64,000 nt of DNA from Marivivens sp. GTDB taxonomy: Bacteria > Pseudomonadota > Alphaproteobacteria > Rhodobacterales > Rhodobacteraceae. Shown piece by piece: positions 15,523-25,860 of the stretch (its first letter is position 1; every line of letters begins with the position of its first letter). Under the pieces are notes generated by a model. It saw only the letters and a program-made list of their open reading frames with translations, did no database searches and was not told where the DNA came from. The position numbers and the translations under genes were made by a program. The stretch is from assembly GCA_024642115.1 (NCBI GenBank), contig JAHEBU010000013.1, positions 44,169 to 108,168 of the forward strand, written 5' to 3'.

Positions 15523-16998
15523 TCATTTCGTCAGGGTGATCGTCTGGTCCGCCTGCACTGTTTGCGGGGCCGAGGTCGTTCCGTCGGGCCAACGCACCGT
15601 GATGCTGGCCTCGGTCACATCGCCCAGCCCGAAATGTAGCGGCAGCGCCTGACCGCCCGCGTGGCCGCCGCCGATGGTGTTCTGCTGGCTTTGTCCGTGG
15701 TCGGTGGTGACGGTGACGATGGCCCCGACGGCGTTGCGGTTGCCGCCGGGCTGGGCGAGCGCGATGGCAAGCCAGTGCCCGGTGCCTTCGGTCACGTTGC
15801 GATAGAGCTCCATCGGCGCGCGCCGGTTCATCACCACCAGATCAAGCCGCCCGTCATTGTCCAGATCGGCCAGCGCTGCACCGCGCGAGCGGTTGGTCGT
15901 GCCCACACCCGCCACGTCGCCCTTTTCCATAAACGTCCCGTCGGGCTGTTGCATCAGCAGGTTGTTGGGGTCATGGATCGCGTTGGTGGGCATCTGGTCC
16001 ACGTTGCCCTTGGCGATGAAGAGGTCCGCCCGACCATCGTTGTCCACATCGCCGAACTGCGAATGCCACCCGGTCGAAGGCCGCCCCTCGCCGCCGGTAT
16101 AGGGGATCGTGGCATAGGTGCCGATGCCGTAGGGGGCGGCGACATAGCTGCCATCAGCCTGGGCAATCTCCATCTTTTGATCGCCCATCGAGGTAAGGAA
16201 CACCTCGTCCCGGCCATCGCCGTTCAGGTCGCGGCTGGCGATACCCATGCCCCAGATCGACATGGGTTTCCAGCCGTCCGCTTCGGTCAGAAATCGTCGG
16301 TCGGGAATGTCCCACATCTGTTCGTAGCCGCCGCGAACATAGTATTGTCGGTCGTTGGACAGGCGCAGGGTCGGGCGGCCGCGCGCATCGGTGGCCGCCA
16401 GCATCGACAGCGGGCAAAAGCCGGCGGTAAGGTCGGTCAGGGAATATCCATCGCCCTCGGGCCGCAGGATCGCATTGCTGTCGCAGGCAAAGAACGGCCC
16501 TTTGGGATCGGACCGGTCCACGTAATTGCCAATCGCCATGACCGGCCGCCCGTCATCCTCCCACCAGGCGGTAAAGGCGTTGGACCATTTGTCCTGCGTG
16601 GGGATGCCCCAATCGGCGGTGGCGTCGGTAAAGGTGCAGTCCGGCCCGCCGCGCAGCACCACATTGGCCCCGACGCGCAGGACGAAAAGGTCCATCTGCC
16701 CGTCGGCGTCGATGTCTAAGGGATAGGCCCCTTGCGTTTCGGTCAGGTCGGGCAGGGGGGCGGCATCGAACTTGAAATCCCCCTTGTTCACGAACAGGGC
16801 CGCCGGGTTTGAGCCTCCGGCGGCAAAGAGGTCCGGCAGGGCGTCGCCATTGCAGTCGAAGACCGCCACGCCGCCGCCCACGAAATGCTCCCATCCACCG
16901 TCATAGACATGGGGGGGCAGGCCAGCAGAGCGGTCCTCGAACAGGGGATCGGCCGCCAAGGGAGAGGCCAGAAGGAACAGAAACGTCAGACGGAACAC
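15523..16998 (-). CDS. Exported FG-GAP/VCBS repeat protein with UnbV (ASPIC) C-terminus
   Basis: This 491-residue secreted protein is built of beta-propeller-type FG-GAP repeats with calcium-loop motifs such as FDCNGDALPDLF, IDADGQMDLF, RDLNGDGRDEVF, GDVDNDGRADLF and LADLDNDGRLDLV. It ends in an ASPIC/UnbV module (SITVRWPDGTTSAPQTV). The chosen GTG at 16998 has an AAGGA ribosome site and gives a clean signal peptide (VFRLTFLFLLASPLAA|DP). It starts 10 bases after the xylose regulator's stop and may be read through from it, although no link to xylose is evident. It probably acts outside the cell in adhesion or calcium binding. Confidence 0.87.
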   Translation of the reverse strand: MFRLTFLFLLASPLAADPLFEDRSAGLPPHVYDGGWEHFVGGGVAVFDCNGDALPDLFAAGGSNPAALFVNKGDFKFDAAPLPDLTETQGAYPLDIDADGQMDLFVLRVGANVVLRGGPDCTFTDATADWGIPTQDKWSNAFTAWWEDDGRPVMAIGNYVDRSDPKGPFFACDSNAILRPEGDGYSLTDLTAGFCPLSMLAATDARGRPTLRLSNDRQYYVRGGYEQMWDIPDRRFLTEADGWKPMSIWGMGIASRDLNGDGRDEVFLTSMGDQKMEIAQADGSYVAAPYGIGTYATIPYTGGEGRPSTGWHSQFGDVDNDGRADLFIAKGNVDQMPTNAIHDPNNLLMQQPDGTFMEKGDVAGVGTTNRSRGAALADLDNDGRLDLVVMNRRAPMELYRNVTEGTGHWLAIALAQPGGNRNAVGAIVTVTTDHGQSQQNTIGGGHAGGQALPLHFGLGDVTEASITVRWPDGTTSAPQTVQADQTITLTK

Positions 16999-17008
16999 AA
17001 GACTATCC

Positions 17009-18307
17009 TTATTGTGCGGCAATCGCCCGCGTTTCGCCCAAGGCCGCATCGGTGACAGCAGTGAGCGCCAGCGCCGTAGCCCCCCGCGCCCAGACCAGAT
17101 CGCCCCAGGCGTGGATCTCGATCCGGCAGGGTGGGCGGCCCTCGGTCAGGGTCAGGCTTTGCATTTCGGTCAGCACTTCGTCAGCATACAGGTATTCATA
17201 GCGCATGCGTTCGCCCGACAGGATGATCAGTTCTGGGTCGAAAAGTTGAATCACGTTCGAGAGACCGACCGACAGGTATCGCCCCGCCCGGCGAAATATG
17301 GTGCGGGCCGCGGTATTGCCCGCCTTGGCCTGACCATAAAGGGTTTCCAACATCGCATGCGGGCTTTGCAGGTTGCGCGGGTTGCGGCCCAAGGCGGTGG
17401 ATGCCTCGCGAGCGAGGGCATAGTCGGCCAGATAGGCCTCCAGACAGCCGCGTTGCCCACACCGGCACAGCGCCCCGTCCAGCTGCACCTTGGTATGGCC
17501 CAGCTCCATCCCCATCCCGCGGGTGCCGCGAAAGATGCGGTTGCCCAGAACCAGTCCCATGCCGACCCCATGTTCGATGGTGACGACCACGAAATCCGAC
17601 ATCGCCCGGCCCGCGCCGAACCACAACTCGGCCAGGGTGAGCACGTTGGCATCATTATCGACATGGACCGGCACGCCAAACCGGGCCTCGAACCCGGCCT
17701 TGAGCGCCACGTCCCGGTCAGTCAGCAGGGGCGACCACGGGATCGTGCCGGTCGTGTGATCGACCAGACCCGACAAACCGATGCCCACGGCCGAAACATC
17801 CGTCATCTGGCGATTGGCTGAGGACAGGACGGCCTGCATCAACTCGCCCATCTCGTCGAGCACCTGATCCAGCGTCTTGCGCACAGGGGGGGTGGGAAGG
17901 CTGGCGTCGGCGACCATGTTGCCGGCGAAATCGGTCAGAACGGCGGAGTGGACCTCGTCGGACAGCTTGATCCCGATAACCAGATGGCACTCGGGAACGA
18001 CTTCCAAGGCGACGGGAGGGCGGCCCCGGCCCGAGGTGGCATCGCGCGGCGCACTTTCGACCTCGCGCAACATGCCCGCCCCGATCAGGTCGGACGTCAG
18101 GGCCGTGACGGACCCGGCGCTGATCCCCAGCGCCCGGGTGACATCGGCGCGGGCGGCGCGACCGGCGGCGCGGACATGTTCGAAAACCTGCTGACGCAAA
18201 GGTTTTGCATCCCGCCCCAATGCAGCCAGAATAGGGCCGCAGCCACCGGGGCCGCCGTCTGATTCGGGCGACGATTCGGGGACGGGCGGGGCAGATTCGT
18301 CATACAT
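17009..18307 (-). CDS. xylR: ROK family repressor of the xylose operon (XylR-type)
   Basis: This 432-residue protein has a winged helix-turn-helix in residues ~45-90 (LRQQVFEHVRAAGRAARADV, then SAGSVTALTSDL). A ROK sugar-kinase-like domain follows, with a DNDANVLTLAELWFG segment and the ROK zinc motif C-R-C-G-Q-R-G-C at residues 281-288. It is divergent from xylF, so it is almost certainly the D-xylose-responsive repressor of xylFHGBA. Two copies of a GAACTA(A/T)TTCTG motif in the shared gap are operator candidates. The ATG begins directly after an AAAA tract with no strong ribosome site. Confidence 0.9.
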   Translation of the reverse strand: MYDESAPPVPESSPESDGGPGGCGPILAALGRDAKPLRQQVFEHVRAAGRAARADVTRALGISAGSVTALTSDLIGAGMLREVESAPRDATSGRGRPPVALEVVPECHLVIGIKLSDEVHSAVLTDFAGNMVADASLPTPPVRKTLDQVLDEMGELMQAVLSSANRQMTDVSAVGIGLSGLVDHTTGTIPWSPLLTDRDVALKAGFEARFGVPVHVDNDANVLTLAELWFGAGRAMSDFVVVTIEHGVGMGLVLGNRIFRGTRGMGMELGHTKVQLDGALCRCGQRGCLEAYLADYALAREASTALGRNPRNLQSPHAMLETLYGQAKAGNTAARTIFRRAGRYLSVGLSNVIQLFDPELIILSGERMRYEYLYADEVLTEMQSLTLTEGRPPCRIEIHAWGDLVWARGATALALTAVTDAALGETRAIAAQ

Positions 18308-18319
18308 TTTTCAGTGTCC

Positions 18320-18331
18320 GAACTATTTCTG
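18320..18331. promoter_or_regulatory. Candidate XylR operator, copy near xylR
   Basis: GAACTATTTCTG contains a GAA-N4-TTC dyad and lies 13 bases upstream of the xylR start, where it would cover the transcription start. It repeats with one change at 18445-18456. Confidence 0.45.
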
Positions 18332-18435
18332 CACCTGCAAAGGCCATTTCCGGTTGCAATTCCAAGTTTGCCTAACTTTTTGGCGTCCGCATAGCGGAAA
18401 TTATGATCCGTGGGGCGTTCTGCGAAATTTTTATT

Positions 18436-18456
18436 TTGACAACTGAACTAATTCTG
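18436..18456 (+). promoter_or_regulatory. xylF -35 element with overlapping operator candidate
   Basis: A consensus TTGACA (18436-18441) is followed after three bases by GAACTAATTCTG (18445-18456), the second copy of the motif found near xylR. The motif falls inside the expected -35/-10 spacer, ideal for a repressor. No convincing -10 hexamer is visible, so the promoter call is tentative. Confidence 0.45.
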
Positions 18457-18522
18457 GCATCGTGCAGCCGTCGGGCCGCGAGGCCTGAAGCTCCGGCAGG
18501 GGCAAACCTTTGGGAGGACTAT

Positions 18523-19548
18523 ATGCATAAGGCAATTATCGCCGCCGCGATCGTCGCGGCTGGCTTCAGCACATCCGCAATGGCGGAAGGCATGAAAATC
18601 GGCGTGTCCTGGGCTTCGTTCCAGGAAGAGCGCTGGAAGATCGACGAAGCAGCAATGGTCGCCGCGATCGAAGCCGCCGGCAACACCTACGTTTCCGCAG
18701 ATGCTCAGTCGTCCTCGGCCAAGCAGCTGACCGACGTCGAAGCGCTGATCGCGCAGGGCGTGAACGCTCTGATCATCAACGCCTGGGACAAAGACGCCAT
18801 CGGGCCGGCAATCGACGCCGCCGCCGCTGAAGGCATCCCGGTCGTGGGCTACGATCGCCTGATCGAAGATGACCGCACTTTCTACCTGACCTTCGACAAC
18901 GTCGGCGTGGGCAAGATCATCGCGGAAAACGTCATGGCCGCTCAGCCTGCTGGCAACTACGCCATCATCAAGGGCGACCCCGGTGATCCGAACGCCCAGT
19001 TCCTGCTTGAAGGCATGATGTCGGTCATCGGTGATGCCGTGAACGCTGGCACGATCAAGATCGTGGGCGAACAGTTCTCGGACGGCTGGAAGCCGGAAAA
19101 TGCTCAGAAGAACATGGAGCAGATCCTGACCGCCAACGATAACAAGGTTGACGCTGTTCTGTCTGAAAACGACGGTATGGCCGGTGGCGTTGTGGCTGCG
19201 CTTTCCGCTCAGGGTCTGGTGATCCCGGTCGGTGGCCAGGACGGCGACCTTGCCGCGATCAACCGCGTGGCTCGTGGCACCCAGACCGTGTCGGTCTGGA
19301 AAGACAGCCGTGAACTGGGCCGCGCCGCTGGCGAAATCGCCTCGGCTCTGGCTGCCGGAACCGCACTTGACGCCATCGACGGCGCGACCAAGTTCTCGGG
19401 CGGCGAAAAAGGGATCGAAATGAATGCGATCCTGCTGGCGCCCACCCCGCTGACCCGCGCCAACCTGAACGTCGCCATCGACGCCGGGCACATCACCAAG
19501 GAAGCCGCCTGTGAAGGCGCTGTCGCTGGTGTTGTCGGCTGCGAATAA
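18523..19548 (+). CDS. xylF: D-xylose ABC transporter substrate-binding protein
   Basis: This periplasmic sugar-binding protein of the ribose/xylose family has 341 residues. The signal peptide is MHKAIIAAAIVAAGFSTSAMA|EG. The mature protein shows the XylF pattern: GVSWASFQEERWKIDEAAM, VNALIINAWDKDAI, GYDRLIEDDRTFYLTFDN, and QDGDLAAINRVARGTQTVSV. It is the first gene of the xylFHG transport set and has a strong GGGAGGA ribosome site before the ATG. A stable hairpin follows its stop, which would keep this gene expressed above the permease and ATPase. It is presumably induced by xylose through the divergent ROK repressor. Confidence 0.97.
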   Translation: MHKAIIAAAIVAAGFSTSAMAEGMKIGVSWASFQEERWKIDEAAMVAAIEAAGNTYVSADAQSSSAKQLTDVEALIAQGVNALIINAWDKDAIGPAIDAAAAEGIPVVGYDRLIEDDRTFYLTFDNVGVGKIIAENVMAAQPAGNYAIIKGDPGDPNAQFLLEGMMSVIGDAVNAGTIKIVGEQFSDGWKPENAQKNMEQILTANDNKVDAVLSENDGMAGGVVAALSAQGLVIPVGGQDGDLAAINRVARGTQTVSVWKDSRELGRAAGEIASALAAGTALDAIDGATKFSGGEKGIEMNAILLAPTPLTRANLNVAIDAGHITKEAACEGAVAGVVGCE

Positions 19549-19561
19549 GCTGACCTAAAGG

Positions 19562-19594
19562 CAGGAGCCGGGCCACACGCCCGGCTCCTGTTTT
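19562..19594 (+). terminator. Attenuator/stabilising hairpin between xylF and xylH
   Basis: A perfect 12-base stem CAGGAGCCGGGC / GCCCGGCTCCTG with a CACAC loop is followed by TTTT. It lies 13 bases after xylF and 97 bases before xylH. Such hairpins usually stop part of the transcripts and protect the binding-protein mRNA. Confidence 0.8.
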
Positions 19595-19691
19595 CGTTTC
19601 CAGACATGAAGTCGTCCGGCTGGGCCGGATACCGGGACCCGGACTGCCCTTGGGTCCGTCCTACCTCACCTGAACCATTGGACGAGGACCC

Positions 19692-21017
19692 ATGACCGAC
19701 ACAATCTCCACACCCAAGCCCAGCGTCACCGATTCCGGTGCGGGTCCGATCACACGCTTTCTGCGTGCGACCGAAATCGACACACGCCTGCTGGGCATGT
19801 TCGCAGCCCTTGCCCTGATCTGGACCGGGTTTCACATTTACGGCGCGTTGTTCAACGGGGGTGGGGCATTCCTGACCCCGCGCAACCTGTGGAACCTGTC
19901 GGTGCAGACATCCAGCATCGGGATCATGGCCACGGGCATGGTGCTTGTCATCGTGACGCGCAACATCGACCTGTCGGTCGGCGCGGTTCTGGGCGTGACG
20001 GGGATGACTATGGGCATCCTTCAGGTCACCATTCTTCCGCAGTATCTTGGACTTGGCAGTCCCCTGATCTGGATCATCACGGCGATCTTCGGGATCGTCA
20101 TGGGCGGCTGCATCGGCACCTTTCACGGCTGGTTGATCGCCTATCGCAAGATCCCGGCCTTTATCGTGACACTCGGCGGGCTACTGGTCTGGCGCGGGGC
20201 GGCCTTTGTGGCCAACAACGGCAAGACGATTTCCCCCGTGGACAGCACCTTTCAGCTTCTCGGCGGCGGGCCCTACGGATCGGTCGGGGCGACCGGCAGC
20301 TGGGTCGTCGGTATGCTCGCGATCATCGGCATCATCCTCGCCCTCTATTACGGGCGTCAGAACCGGATCCACCACGAATTCGCCGTGCGGCCCATGTGGG
20401 CCGAGGTGGTCGTGGGCGCTTTGTCGTGTGGCATGGTCATAGGCGCGGTGCTGTTGGTGAACGCCTATCCTTGGCCGTCGGGCATTGTGAAACAGTATAT
20501 CGCGGCCAACAACCTGACCGTCGATCCTGACACACTGTTCATCAGCCACGGCTTTGCAATTCCGGTCCTGATCCTGATGGGGGTCGGCATCCTGATGACG
20601 CTGCTGGTCACGCGCACCCGGTTCGGGCGCTATGTGTTCGCCATCGGGGGCAACCCCGAAGCGGCTGCCCTTGCCGGTATCAACGTGCGCTGGATGACCC
20701 TGCGCATCTTCACCCTGATGGGGATGCTGGCGGGGCTTTCGGCCGTTGTGGCCTCGGCCCGCCTGAACTCTGCCACCAACGCGCTGGGCCTGTTGGACGA
20801 ACTTTACGTCATCGCCGCCGCCGTCATCGGTGGCACGTCGCTGGCCGGTGGTCTGGGGACGATTTACGGCGCGATCCTGGGCGCGCTGGTGATGCAAAGC
20901 CTGCAATCGGGGATGGTTCTGATCGGCACACCGACAGCAGTGCAGCAGATGGTGGTGGGGTCTGTCCTCGTTCTGGCCGTCTACCTCGACAATCTGTACC
21001 GCAGCAAAGTGAAGTGA
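19692..21017 (+). CDS. xylH: D-xylose ABC transporter permease
   Basis: This 441-residue inner-membrane permease of the ribose/xylose (BPD_transp_2) family has about ten to twelve hydrophobic segments. Typical stretches are [20 protein letters not shown], the [19 protein letters not shown] loop, and the [20 protein letters not shown] cytoplasmic loop that contacts the ATPase. The ATG follows a GAGGA ribosome site. It forms the channel for xylose delivered by XylF and is followed 11 bases later by xylG. Confidence 0.97.
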   Translation: MTDTISTPKPSVTDSGAGPITRFLRATEIDTRLLGMFAALALIWTGFHIYGALFNGGGAFLTPRNLWNLSVQTSSIGIMATGMVLVIVTRNIDLSVGAVLGVTGMTMGILQVTILPQYLGLGSPLIWIITAIFGIVMGGCIGTFHGWLIAYRKIPAFIVTLGGLLVWRGAAFVANNGKTISPVDSTFQLLGGGPYGSVGATGSWVVGMLAIIGIILALYYGRQNRIHHEFAVRPMWAEVVVGALSCGMVIGAVLLVNAYPWPSGIVKQYIAANNLTVDPDTLFISHGFAIPVLILMGVGILMTLLVTRTRFGRYVFAIGGNPEAAALAGINVRWMTLRIFTLMGMLAGLSAVVASARLNSATNALGLLDELYVIAAAVIGGTSLAGGLGTIYGAILGALVMQSLQSGMVLIGTPTAVQQMVVGSVLVLAVYLDNLYRSKVK

Positions 21018-21028
21018 GGGGCACGACA

Positions 21029-21793
21029 ATGACCAACAATACCGGAACCCCGCTTGTCGAAATGCGCGACATCTCGATTTCGTTCGGCGGGATCAAGGCG
21101 GTCGATCACGTGACGGTCGACCTGTATCCCGGCGAAGTCGTGGGCCTTTTGGGCCACAATGGCGCGGGCAAATCGACCCTGATCAAATGCCTGTCGGGCG
21201 CCTACCGGCAGGACGCCGGCGACGTCTATATCAACGGCAAAAAGGTGGATATCCGCAGCCCTCGCGACGCGCGGTCCCACAATATCGAAACGATCTATCA
21301 GACGCTGGCGCTGGCCGATAACCTCAACGCTGCCGCAAACCTGTTTCTGGGGCGCGAGTTGACCAACGCCTTTGGCTTTGTGGACGAGGGCAAGATGGAA
21401 GCCGAGACGCGCAAGATCATGGCGCGGCTCAACCCCAACTTCCGCAAGTTCCACGAACCCGTCAGCGCCCTGTCGGGCGGGCAGCGGCAATCGGTGGCTA
21501 TCGCGCGGGCGGTTTATTTCAACGCCAAGGTGCTGATCATGGACGAACCCACCGCCGCCCTTGGCCCGCACGAAACACAGATGGTCGCCGAACTGATCGA
21601 GGAGCTCAAGGCGCAGGGCCTTGGCATTTTCCTGATCGAACACGACATCCACAACGTGATGAAGCTGTGCGACCGGGCATCGGTCATGAAGAACGGCCAG
21701 CTCGTCGGTACCGAACGGGTCGAGGACGTGACCGAAGATGACATCCTGTCCATGATCATCCTTGGCAAGAATCCCAAGCGCGAAGCAGCCTGA
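21029..21793 (+). CDS. xylG: D-xylose ABC transporter ATP-binding protein, single domain
   Basis: This ABC ATPase has Walker [10 protein letters not shown] (near residue 43), signature [14 protein letters not shown], and Walker [12 protein letters not shown]. At 254 residues it has one nucleotide-binding domain, unlike the ~500-residue tandem XylG of enterobacteria; two copies would be needed per transporter. This short form is common in alphaproteobacterial xylose systems. The ATG at 21029 is preferred because it follows a GAGG site and gives the usual N-terminus. It overlaps xylB by one base (21793). Confidence 0.93.
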   Translation: MTNNTGTPLVEMRDISISFGGIKAVDHVTVDLYPGEVVGLLGHNGAGKSTLIKCLSGAYRQDAGDVYINGKKVDIRSPRDARSHNIETIYQTLALADNLNAAANLFLGRELTNAFGFVDEGKMEAETRKIMARLNPNFRKFHEPVSALSGGQRQSVAIARAVYFNAKVLIMDEPTAALGPHETQMVAELIEELKAQGLGIFLIEHDIHNVMKLCDRASVMKNGQLVGTERVEDVTEDDILSMIILGKNPKREAA

Positions 21794-23232
21794 TGTACAT
21801 CGGTCTGGATCTGGGCACTTCGGGGCTCAAGGCTGTCCTGATGTCAGAGGATCAGGCGATCCTGGCCGAAGCGACCGCCCCGCTCGAGGTCAACCGTCCC
21901 TTTGATGGCTGGTCCGAACAGGCGCCGGCCTCGTGGCTGGATGCCTGCGACGCGGTGATGGCGGCGCTGGGGGCCAAGGCGGCGCTGGGGTCCGTCCGGG
22001 CCATCGGCCTGTCAGGCCACATGCACGGTGCCACGTTGATCGACAAGGCAGGCGAGGTGCTGCGCCCCTGCATCCTGTGGAACGACACGCGCTCGGCGGT
22101 CGAGGCGGCCGCACTGGACGCCGATCCCCGGTTTCGGGCGATCACCGGCAACATCGTCTTTCCGGGATTTACCGCCCCCAAACTCGTCTGGGTTCAGAAA
22201 CACGAACCCAAAGTCTGGGCGAAGGTGGACAAGGTCCTGCTGCCCAAGGATTACCTGCGCTTCTGGCTGACCGGAGAGGCCGTGGCGGAAATGTCGGACG
22301 CGGCGGGAACGTCGTGGCTGGATACGGGCAAACGGGACTGGTCCGATGACCTGCTCGCCGCGACTGACCTCAGCCGCGCACAGATGCCCCGGCTGGTCGA
22401 AGGGTCCGAAGCCTCGGGCACCGTCCGCGCCGATCTGGCGACACGCTGGGGCCTGCCCGCAGGCGTCATCGTGGCAGGTGGCGGGGGGGACAACGCGGCC
22501 AGCGGGGTCGGCGTCGGCGTCGTGAAAAAAGGGCAGGCGTTCGTGTCGCTTGGCACCTCGGGCGTGCTGTTCGCGGCCTCGGACGCTTACCAGCCTGATC
22601 CTGCGACCGCCGTCCATACATTCTGCCACGCGCTGCCGAACACCTGGCACCAGATGGGCGTGATCCTTGCGGCGGCGGATGCGATGAACTGGTTCGCGCA
22701 TGTTCTGGGCAGCCCTTCCTCCGCCCTGACAGGCGACCTCGGTCCGCTGCGGGCGCCCACGCGCACCCTGTTCCTGCCCTATCTTGGGGGCGAGCGGACC
22801 CCGCACAACGACGCGAAAATCCGCGCCTCGTTCCTGCACCTTGACCATGCTACCGACAAGGCGGCCATGGTCCGGTCTGTGCTCGAAGGTGTCACGCACG
22901 CCATCCGCGACAGCTATGACGCCCTCACCTCGACCGGCACCCAGATCGACCGGCTGATCGCCGTCGGCGGCGGGTCAAAGTCTGACTATTGGGTCAAGGC
23001 GATTGCGACATCGCTGAACCTGCCCATCGAACTGCCGGTTTCGGGCGATTACGGCGGGGCCTTTGGGGCCGCGCGACTGGCCTTCATGGCCGCCACAGGC
23101 GCAGGGGCCGACGTCGCCACGCTGCCGAAAATCGACCGGGTGATCGACCCCGATCCTACCCGTTCTCCCGCCTTCGCCGAGGCACACCAGCGCTACCGCG
23201 CTGCCTACACCGCCCTCAAGGGCCTGAACTAA
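21793..23232 (+). CDS. xylB: Xylulokinase
   Basis: This FGGY-family kinase of 479 residues phosphorylates D-xylulose to xylulose 5-phosphate for the pentose phosphate pathway. The N-terminal phosphate-binding motif [13 protein letters not shown], the [15 protein letters not shown] substrate segment, and the C-terminal ATP-binding [15 protein letters not shown] segment are diagnostic of XylB. The start codon overlaps the stop of xylG, and xylA follows 11 bases later, giving a compact xylGBA block. Confidence 0.96.
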   Translation: MYIGLDLGTSGLKAVLMSEDQAILAEATAPLEVNRPFDGWSEQAPASWLDACDAVMAALGAKAALGSVRAIGLSGHMHGATLIDKAGEVLRPCILWNDTRSAVEAAALDADPRFRAITGNIVFPGFTAPKLVWVQKHEPKVWAKVDKVLLPKDYLRFWLTGEAVAEMSDAAGTSWLDTGKRDWSDDLLAATDLSRAQMPRLVEGSEASGTVRADLATRWGLPAGVIVAGGGGDNAASGVGVGVVKKGQAFVSLGTSGVLFAASDAYQPDPATAVHTFCHALPNTWHQMGVILAAADAMNWFAHVLGSPSSALTGDLGPLRAPTRTLFLPYLGGERTPHNDAKIRASFLHLDHATDKAAMVRSVLEGVTHAIRDSYDALTSTGTQIDRLIAVGGGSKSDYWVKAIATSLNLPIELPVSGDYGGAFGAARLAFMAATGAGADVATLPKIDRVIDPDPTRSPAFAEAHQRYRAAYTALKGLN

Positions 23233-23243
23233 GAGATCCCAAA

Positions 23244-24545
23244 ATGACCGACTTTTTCCACGGCATCCCTGCCATCAAATACGAAGGCCCTGCCTCCGAA
23301 AACGATTACGCTTTCCGCCACTACAACCCCGACGAGGTTGTGATGGGCAAACCGCTCAAGGATCACCTGCGTTTTGCCGTGGCCTATTGGCATTCCTTTG
23401 CATGGGAGGGGGGCGATCCTTTTGGCGGGCGGACCTTCGACCGGCCGTGGTACGGCGACACGATGGATCACGCCAAACACAAGGCCGATGTGGCGTTCGA
23501 GATGTTCACCACGCTGGGCGTGCCCTATTTCTGTTTTCATGACCTTGATGTCCGGCCCGAGGGCAAGGATTTCAATGAAAACACCTCGCGCCTTCAGGAA
23601 ATCACCGATTATTTCCAAGGCAAGATGGAGGCGACAGGGGTCAAACTCCTCTGGGGCACCGCCAACCTGTTCACCCACCGCCGCTACATGTCGGGGGCGG
23701 CCACCAACCCCGATCCCGAGGTGTTCGCCTTTGCCGCTGCGACCGTGAAAACCTGCATGGATGCAACCATCCAGCTTGGCGGCGAAAACTACGTTCTGTG
23801 GGGCGGGCGCGAAGGGTATGAAACCCTGCTCAACACGGATCTCAAACGCGAACGTCAGCAGGCGGGCCGGTTCCTGCAAATGGCCGTGGATTACAAATAC
23901 AAGAAGGGGTTCAAAGGGACGATCCTGATCGAACCCAAACCGCAGGAGCCGTCAAAGCATCAGTATGATTATGACGTCGCCACGGTCTACGGTTTCCTCA
24001 AGGATTTCGGGCTCGAAAACGAGGTCAAGGTCAACATCGAACAGGGCCACGCGATCCTCGCGGGCCATTCGTTCGAACATGAGCTGGCGCTGGCCGCGTC
24101 CTTGGGAATCTTTGGCTCCATCGACATGAACAAGAACGACTATCAGTCCGGTTGGGACACCGACCAGTTCCCGACCAATGTGCCGGAAATGACGCTGGCA
24201 TATTACGAAGTTCTGAAAGCCGGCGGGTTCACCACCGGCGGGACCAACTTTGACGCCAAGGTGCGCCGCCAGTCGATCGACCCCGCCGACCTTATCCTTG
24301 CCCATGCGGGCGCGATGGATTGTTGTGCGGCGGGTCTGAAAGCCGCCGCACGGATGCTGGACGACGACAAACTCGAGGCGCACCGCCGCGCCCGCTATGT
24401 CGGCTGGGACACCGCCGAAGGGGCGCAGATCCTGTCCGGCGATTTCGAGGGGCTGGCCGCGATGGTGTCAGGCAAGGGGATCAACCCACAGCCCAAATCG
24501 GGACAGCAGGAACGGCTGGAGAACCTCGTGAACCGCTATCTCTGA
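23244..24545 (+). CDS. xylA: Xylose isomerase
   Basis: This metal-dependent isomerase of 433 residues converts D-xylose to D-xylulose. Hallmarks of the long (class II) xylose isomerases are visible: [26 protein letters not shown] with the catalytic His, [14 protein letters not shown], the metal-ligand region [18 protein letters not shown], and [20 protein letters not shown]. The ATG at 23244 follows an AAGAGA site; longer upstream frames run into xylB. A hairpin follows the stop. It completes a full isomerase route for xylose. Confidence 0.97.
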   Translation: MTDFFHGIPAIKYEGPASENDYAFRHYNPDEVVMGKPLKDHLRFAVAYWHSFAWEGGDPFGGRTFDRPWYGDTMDHAKHKADVAFEMFTTLGVPYFCFHDLDVRPEGKDFNENTSRLQEITDYFQGKMEATGVKLLWGTANLFTHRRYMSGAATNPDPEVFAFAAATVKTCMDATIQLGGENYVLWGGREGYETLLNTDLKRERQQAGRFLQMAVDYKYKKGFKGTILIEPKPQEPSKHQYDYDVATVYGFLKDFGLENEVKVNIEQGHAILAGHSFEHELALAASLGIFGSIDMNKNDYQSGWDTDQFPTNVPEMTLAYYEVLKAGGFTTGGTNFDAKVRRQSIDPADLILAHAGAMDCCAAGLKAAARMLDDDKLEAHRRARYVGWDTAEGAQILSGDFEGLAAMVSGKGINPQPKSGQQERLENLVNRYL

Positions 24546-24548
24546 GAG

Positions 24549-24574
24549 TTTTGGGGGTGCGGTGCGCCCCAAAA
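24549..24574. terminator. Hairpin after xylA
   Basis: A perfect eight-base stem TTTTGGGG / CCCCAAAA encloses a ten-base loop, four bases after the xylA stop. It looks like a partial terminator between xylA and the glycerate kinase gene 90 bases further on. Confidence 0.6.
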
Positions 24575-24663
24575 TTCCGGCGGCGGTTTCTTTTGCTCTG
24601 AGAAGCTGGGGTGTTGGGATAGACCATTCCTGTGGCTTGGGTGAGGCGGAGGGAATCGGACAG

Positions 24664-25860
24664 ATGGATGACAAACGCGCGCAGGCGCGGGCGATCTTTG
24701 ACGCAGGCGTGGCCGCTGCCGATCCTTATGCGGCAGTTGCGGCATCACTTTCGGCAGACCTGTTTGATCCGGCCCTGATCGTAGCGGTGGGCAAGGCGGC
24801 GCGGCGGATGGCCGAGGCGGCGCTGGTGGCCTGTCCGGGTGTTCGCTGCATCGTCGTCACCAACTATGAAAATGCTGTGCCGATGGAGGGGGCCGAGGTC
24901 ATGCCGTCGTGCCATCCGGTGCCTGACGCAAACGGGGCGGCGGCGGCGGCGGCGGTCATCGCGGCCCTCGAGACGGCGAACGGCCCGGTTCTGGCCCTGA
25001 TTTCGGGCGGCGGATCGGCTTTGTTGCCCGCACCGGCCGTGGGGATCACGCTGGAAGACAAGGCCGAGGTGAACCGCCTGCTGCTGGGGTCGGGCGCTGA
25101 TATCACCGCGATGAATCTGGTCCGCCAGCAGTTGTCGCGGCTCAAGGGTGGGGGGATGCTGCGGCTGGCCGCCCCGCATCTGGTCCGCGCCTTGATCCTG
25201 TCTGACGTGGTCGGCGATGATCTGTCAACCATCGCAAGCGGGCCGACGGCGCCGCCTTTGGGGACGCCTGACCTGGCCCGGCAAACCCTGACCCGGTTCG
25301 GGCTGTGGGACCGCGTCCCTGCGTCGGTCCGGGCGCATCTGGAGGCCGCCGTCGATCCCGGCCCGCTCCCCCCTGGGGTCAACCGCCTGATCGGGTCGAA
25401 CGGGCAGAGCGTGGCGGCGATGCGGGCGGCCTGTCCGGGGGCGGTCGTCCTGCCGGACCCGGTCGAGGGCGACGTGGCTGAGGCGGCCCGGCTGATCTGT
25501 GACCGGGCGGGGTCGGGCGTCACCCTGTGGGGCGGCGAGACGACCGTCGTTTTGCGGGGAAAAGGCCGGGGCGGCCGCAATCAGGAGCTGGCCCTGCGGA
25601 TCGCGATGGAGGCCCGCGAGAGGGGTTGGCCGCCGGGTTGGGTCTGCCTTCAGGGTGGGACGGACGGGCGGGACGGGCCGACGGATGCGGCGGGCGGGCT
25701 GGTCGATGCCGGCACGATCGACCGGATCGGGTTCGACCGGGCGGCGGCCCTGCTGGCCCAGAATGACAGCTATGCCGCCTTGGGTCTGGCAGGCGATCTT
25801 TTGATTACCGGGCCGACCGGGACGAACGTGGCAGATTTGGGCGTTCTTAACCGGCCCTGA
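24664..25860 (+). CDS. Glycerate 2-kinase (MOFRL family, GckA/TtuD type)
   Basis: This 398-residue protein of the GckA/TtuD family has a glycerate-kinase domain with GKAARRMAEAAL, SGGGSALLPAP and an RQQLSRLKGGGMLRLAAP helix, then the C-terminal MOFRL module (TLWGGETTVVLRGKGRGGRN and GGTDGRDGPTDAAGG). It phosphorylates D-glycerate to 2-phosphoglycerate; older annotations call the family hydroxypyruvate reductase. Lying 119 bases downstream of xylA, it may share xylose induction, or may serve a sugar-acid or glycolate route. The ATG at 24664 gives the normal N-terminus. Confidence 0.9.
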   Translation: MDDKRAQARAIFDAGVAAADPYAAVAASLSADLFDPALIVAVGKAARRMAEAALVACPGVRCIVVTNYENAVPMEGAEVMPSCHPVPDANGAAAAAAVIAALETANGPVLALISGGGSALLPAPAVGITLEDKAEVNRLLLGSGADITAMNLVRQQLSRLKGGGMLRLAAPHLVRALILSDVVGDDLSTIASGPTAPPLGTPDLARQTLTRFGLWDRVPASVRAHLEAAVDPGPLPPGVNRLIGSNGQSVAAMRAACPGAVVLPDPVEGDVAEAARLICDRAGSGVTLWGGETTVVLRGKGRGGRNQELALRIAMEARERGWPPGWVCLQGGTDGRDGPTDAAGGLVDAGTIDRIGFDRAAALLAQNDSYAALGLAGDLLITGPTGTNVADLGVLNRP

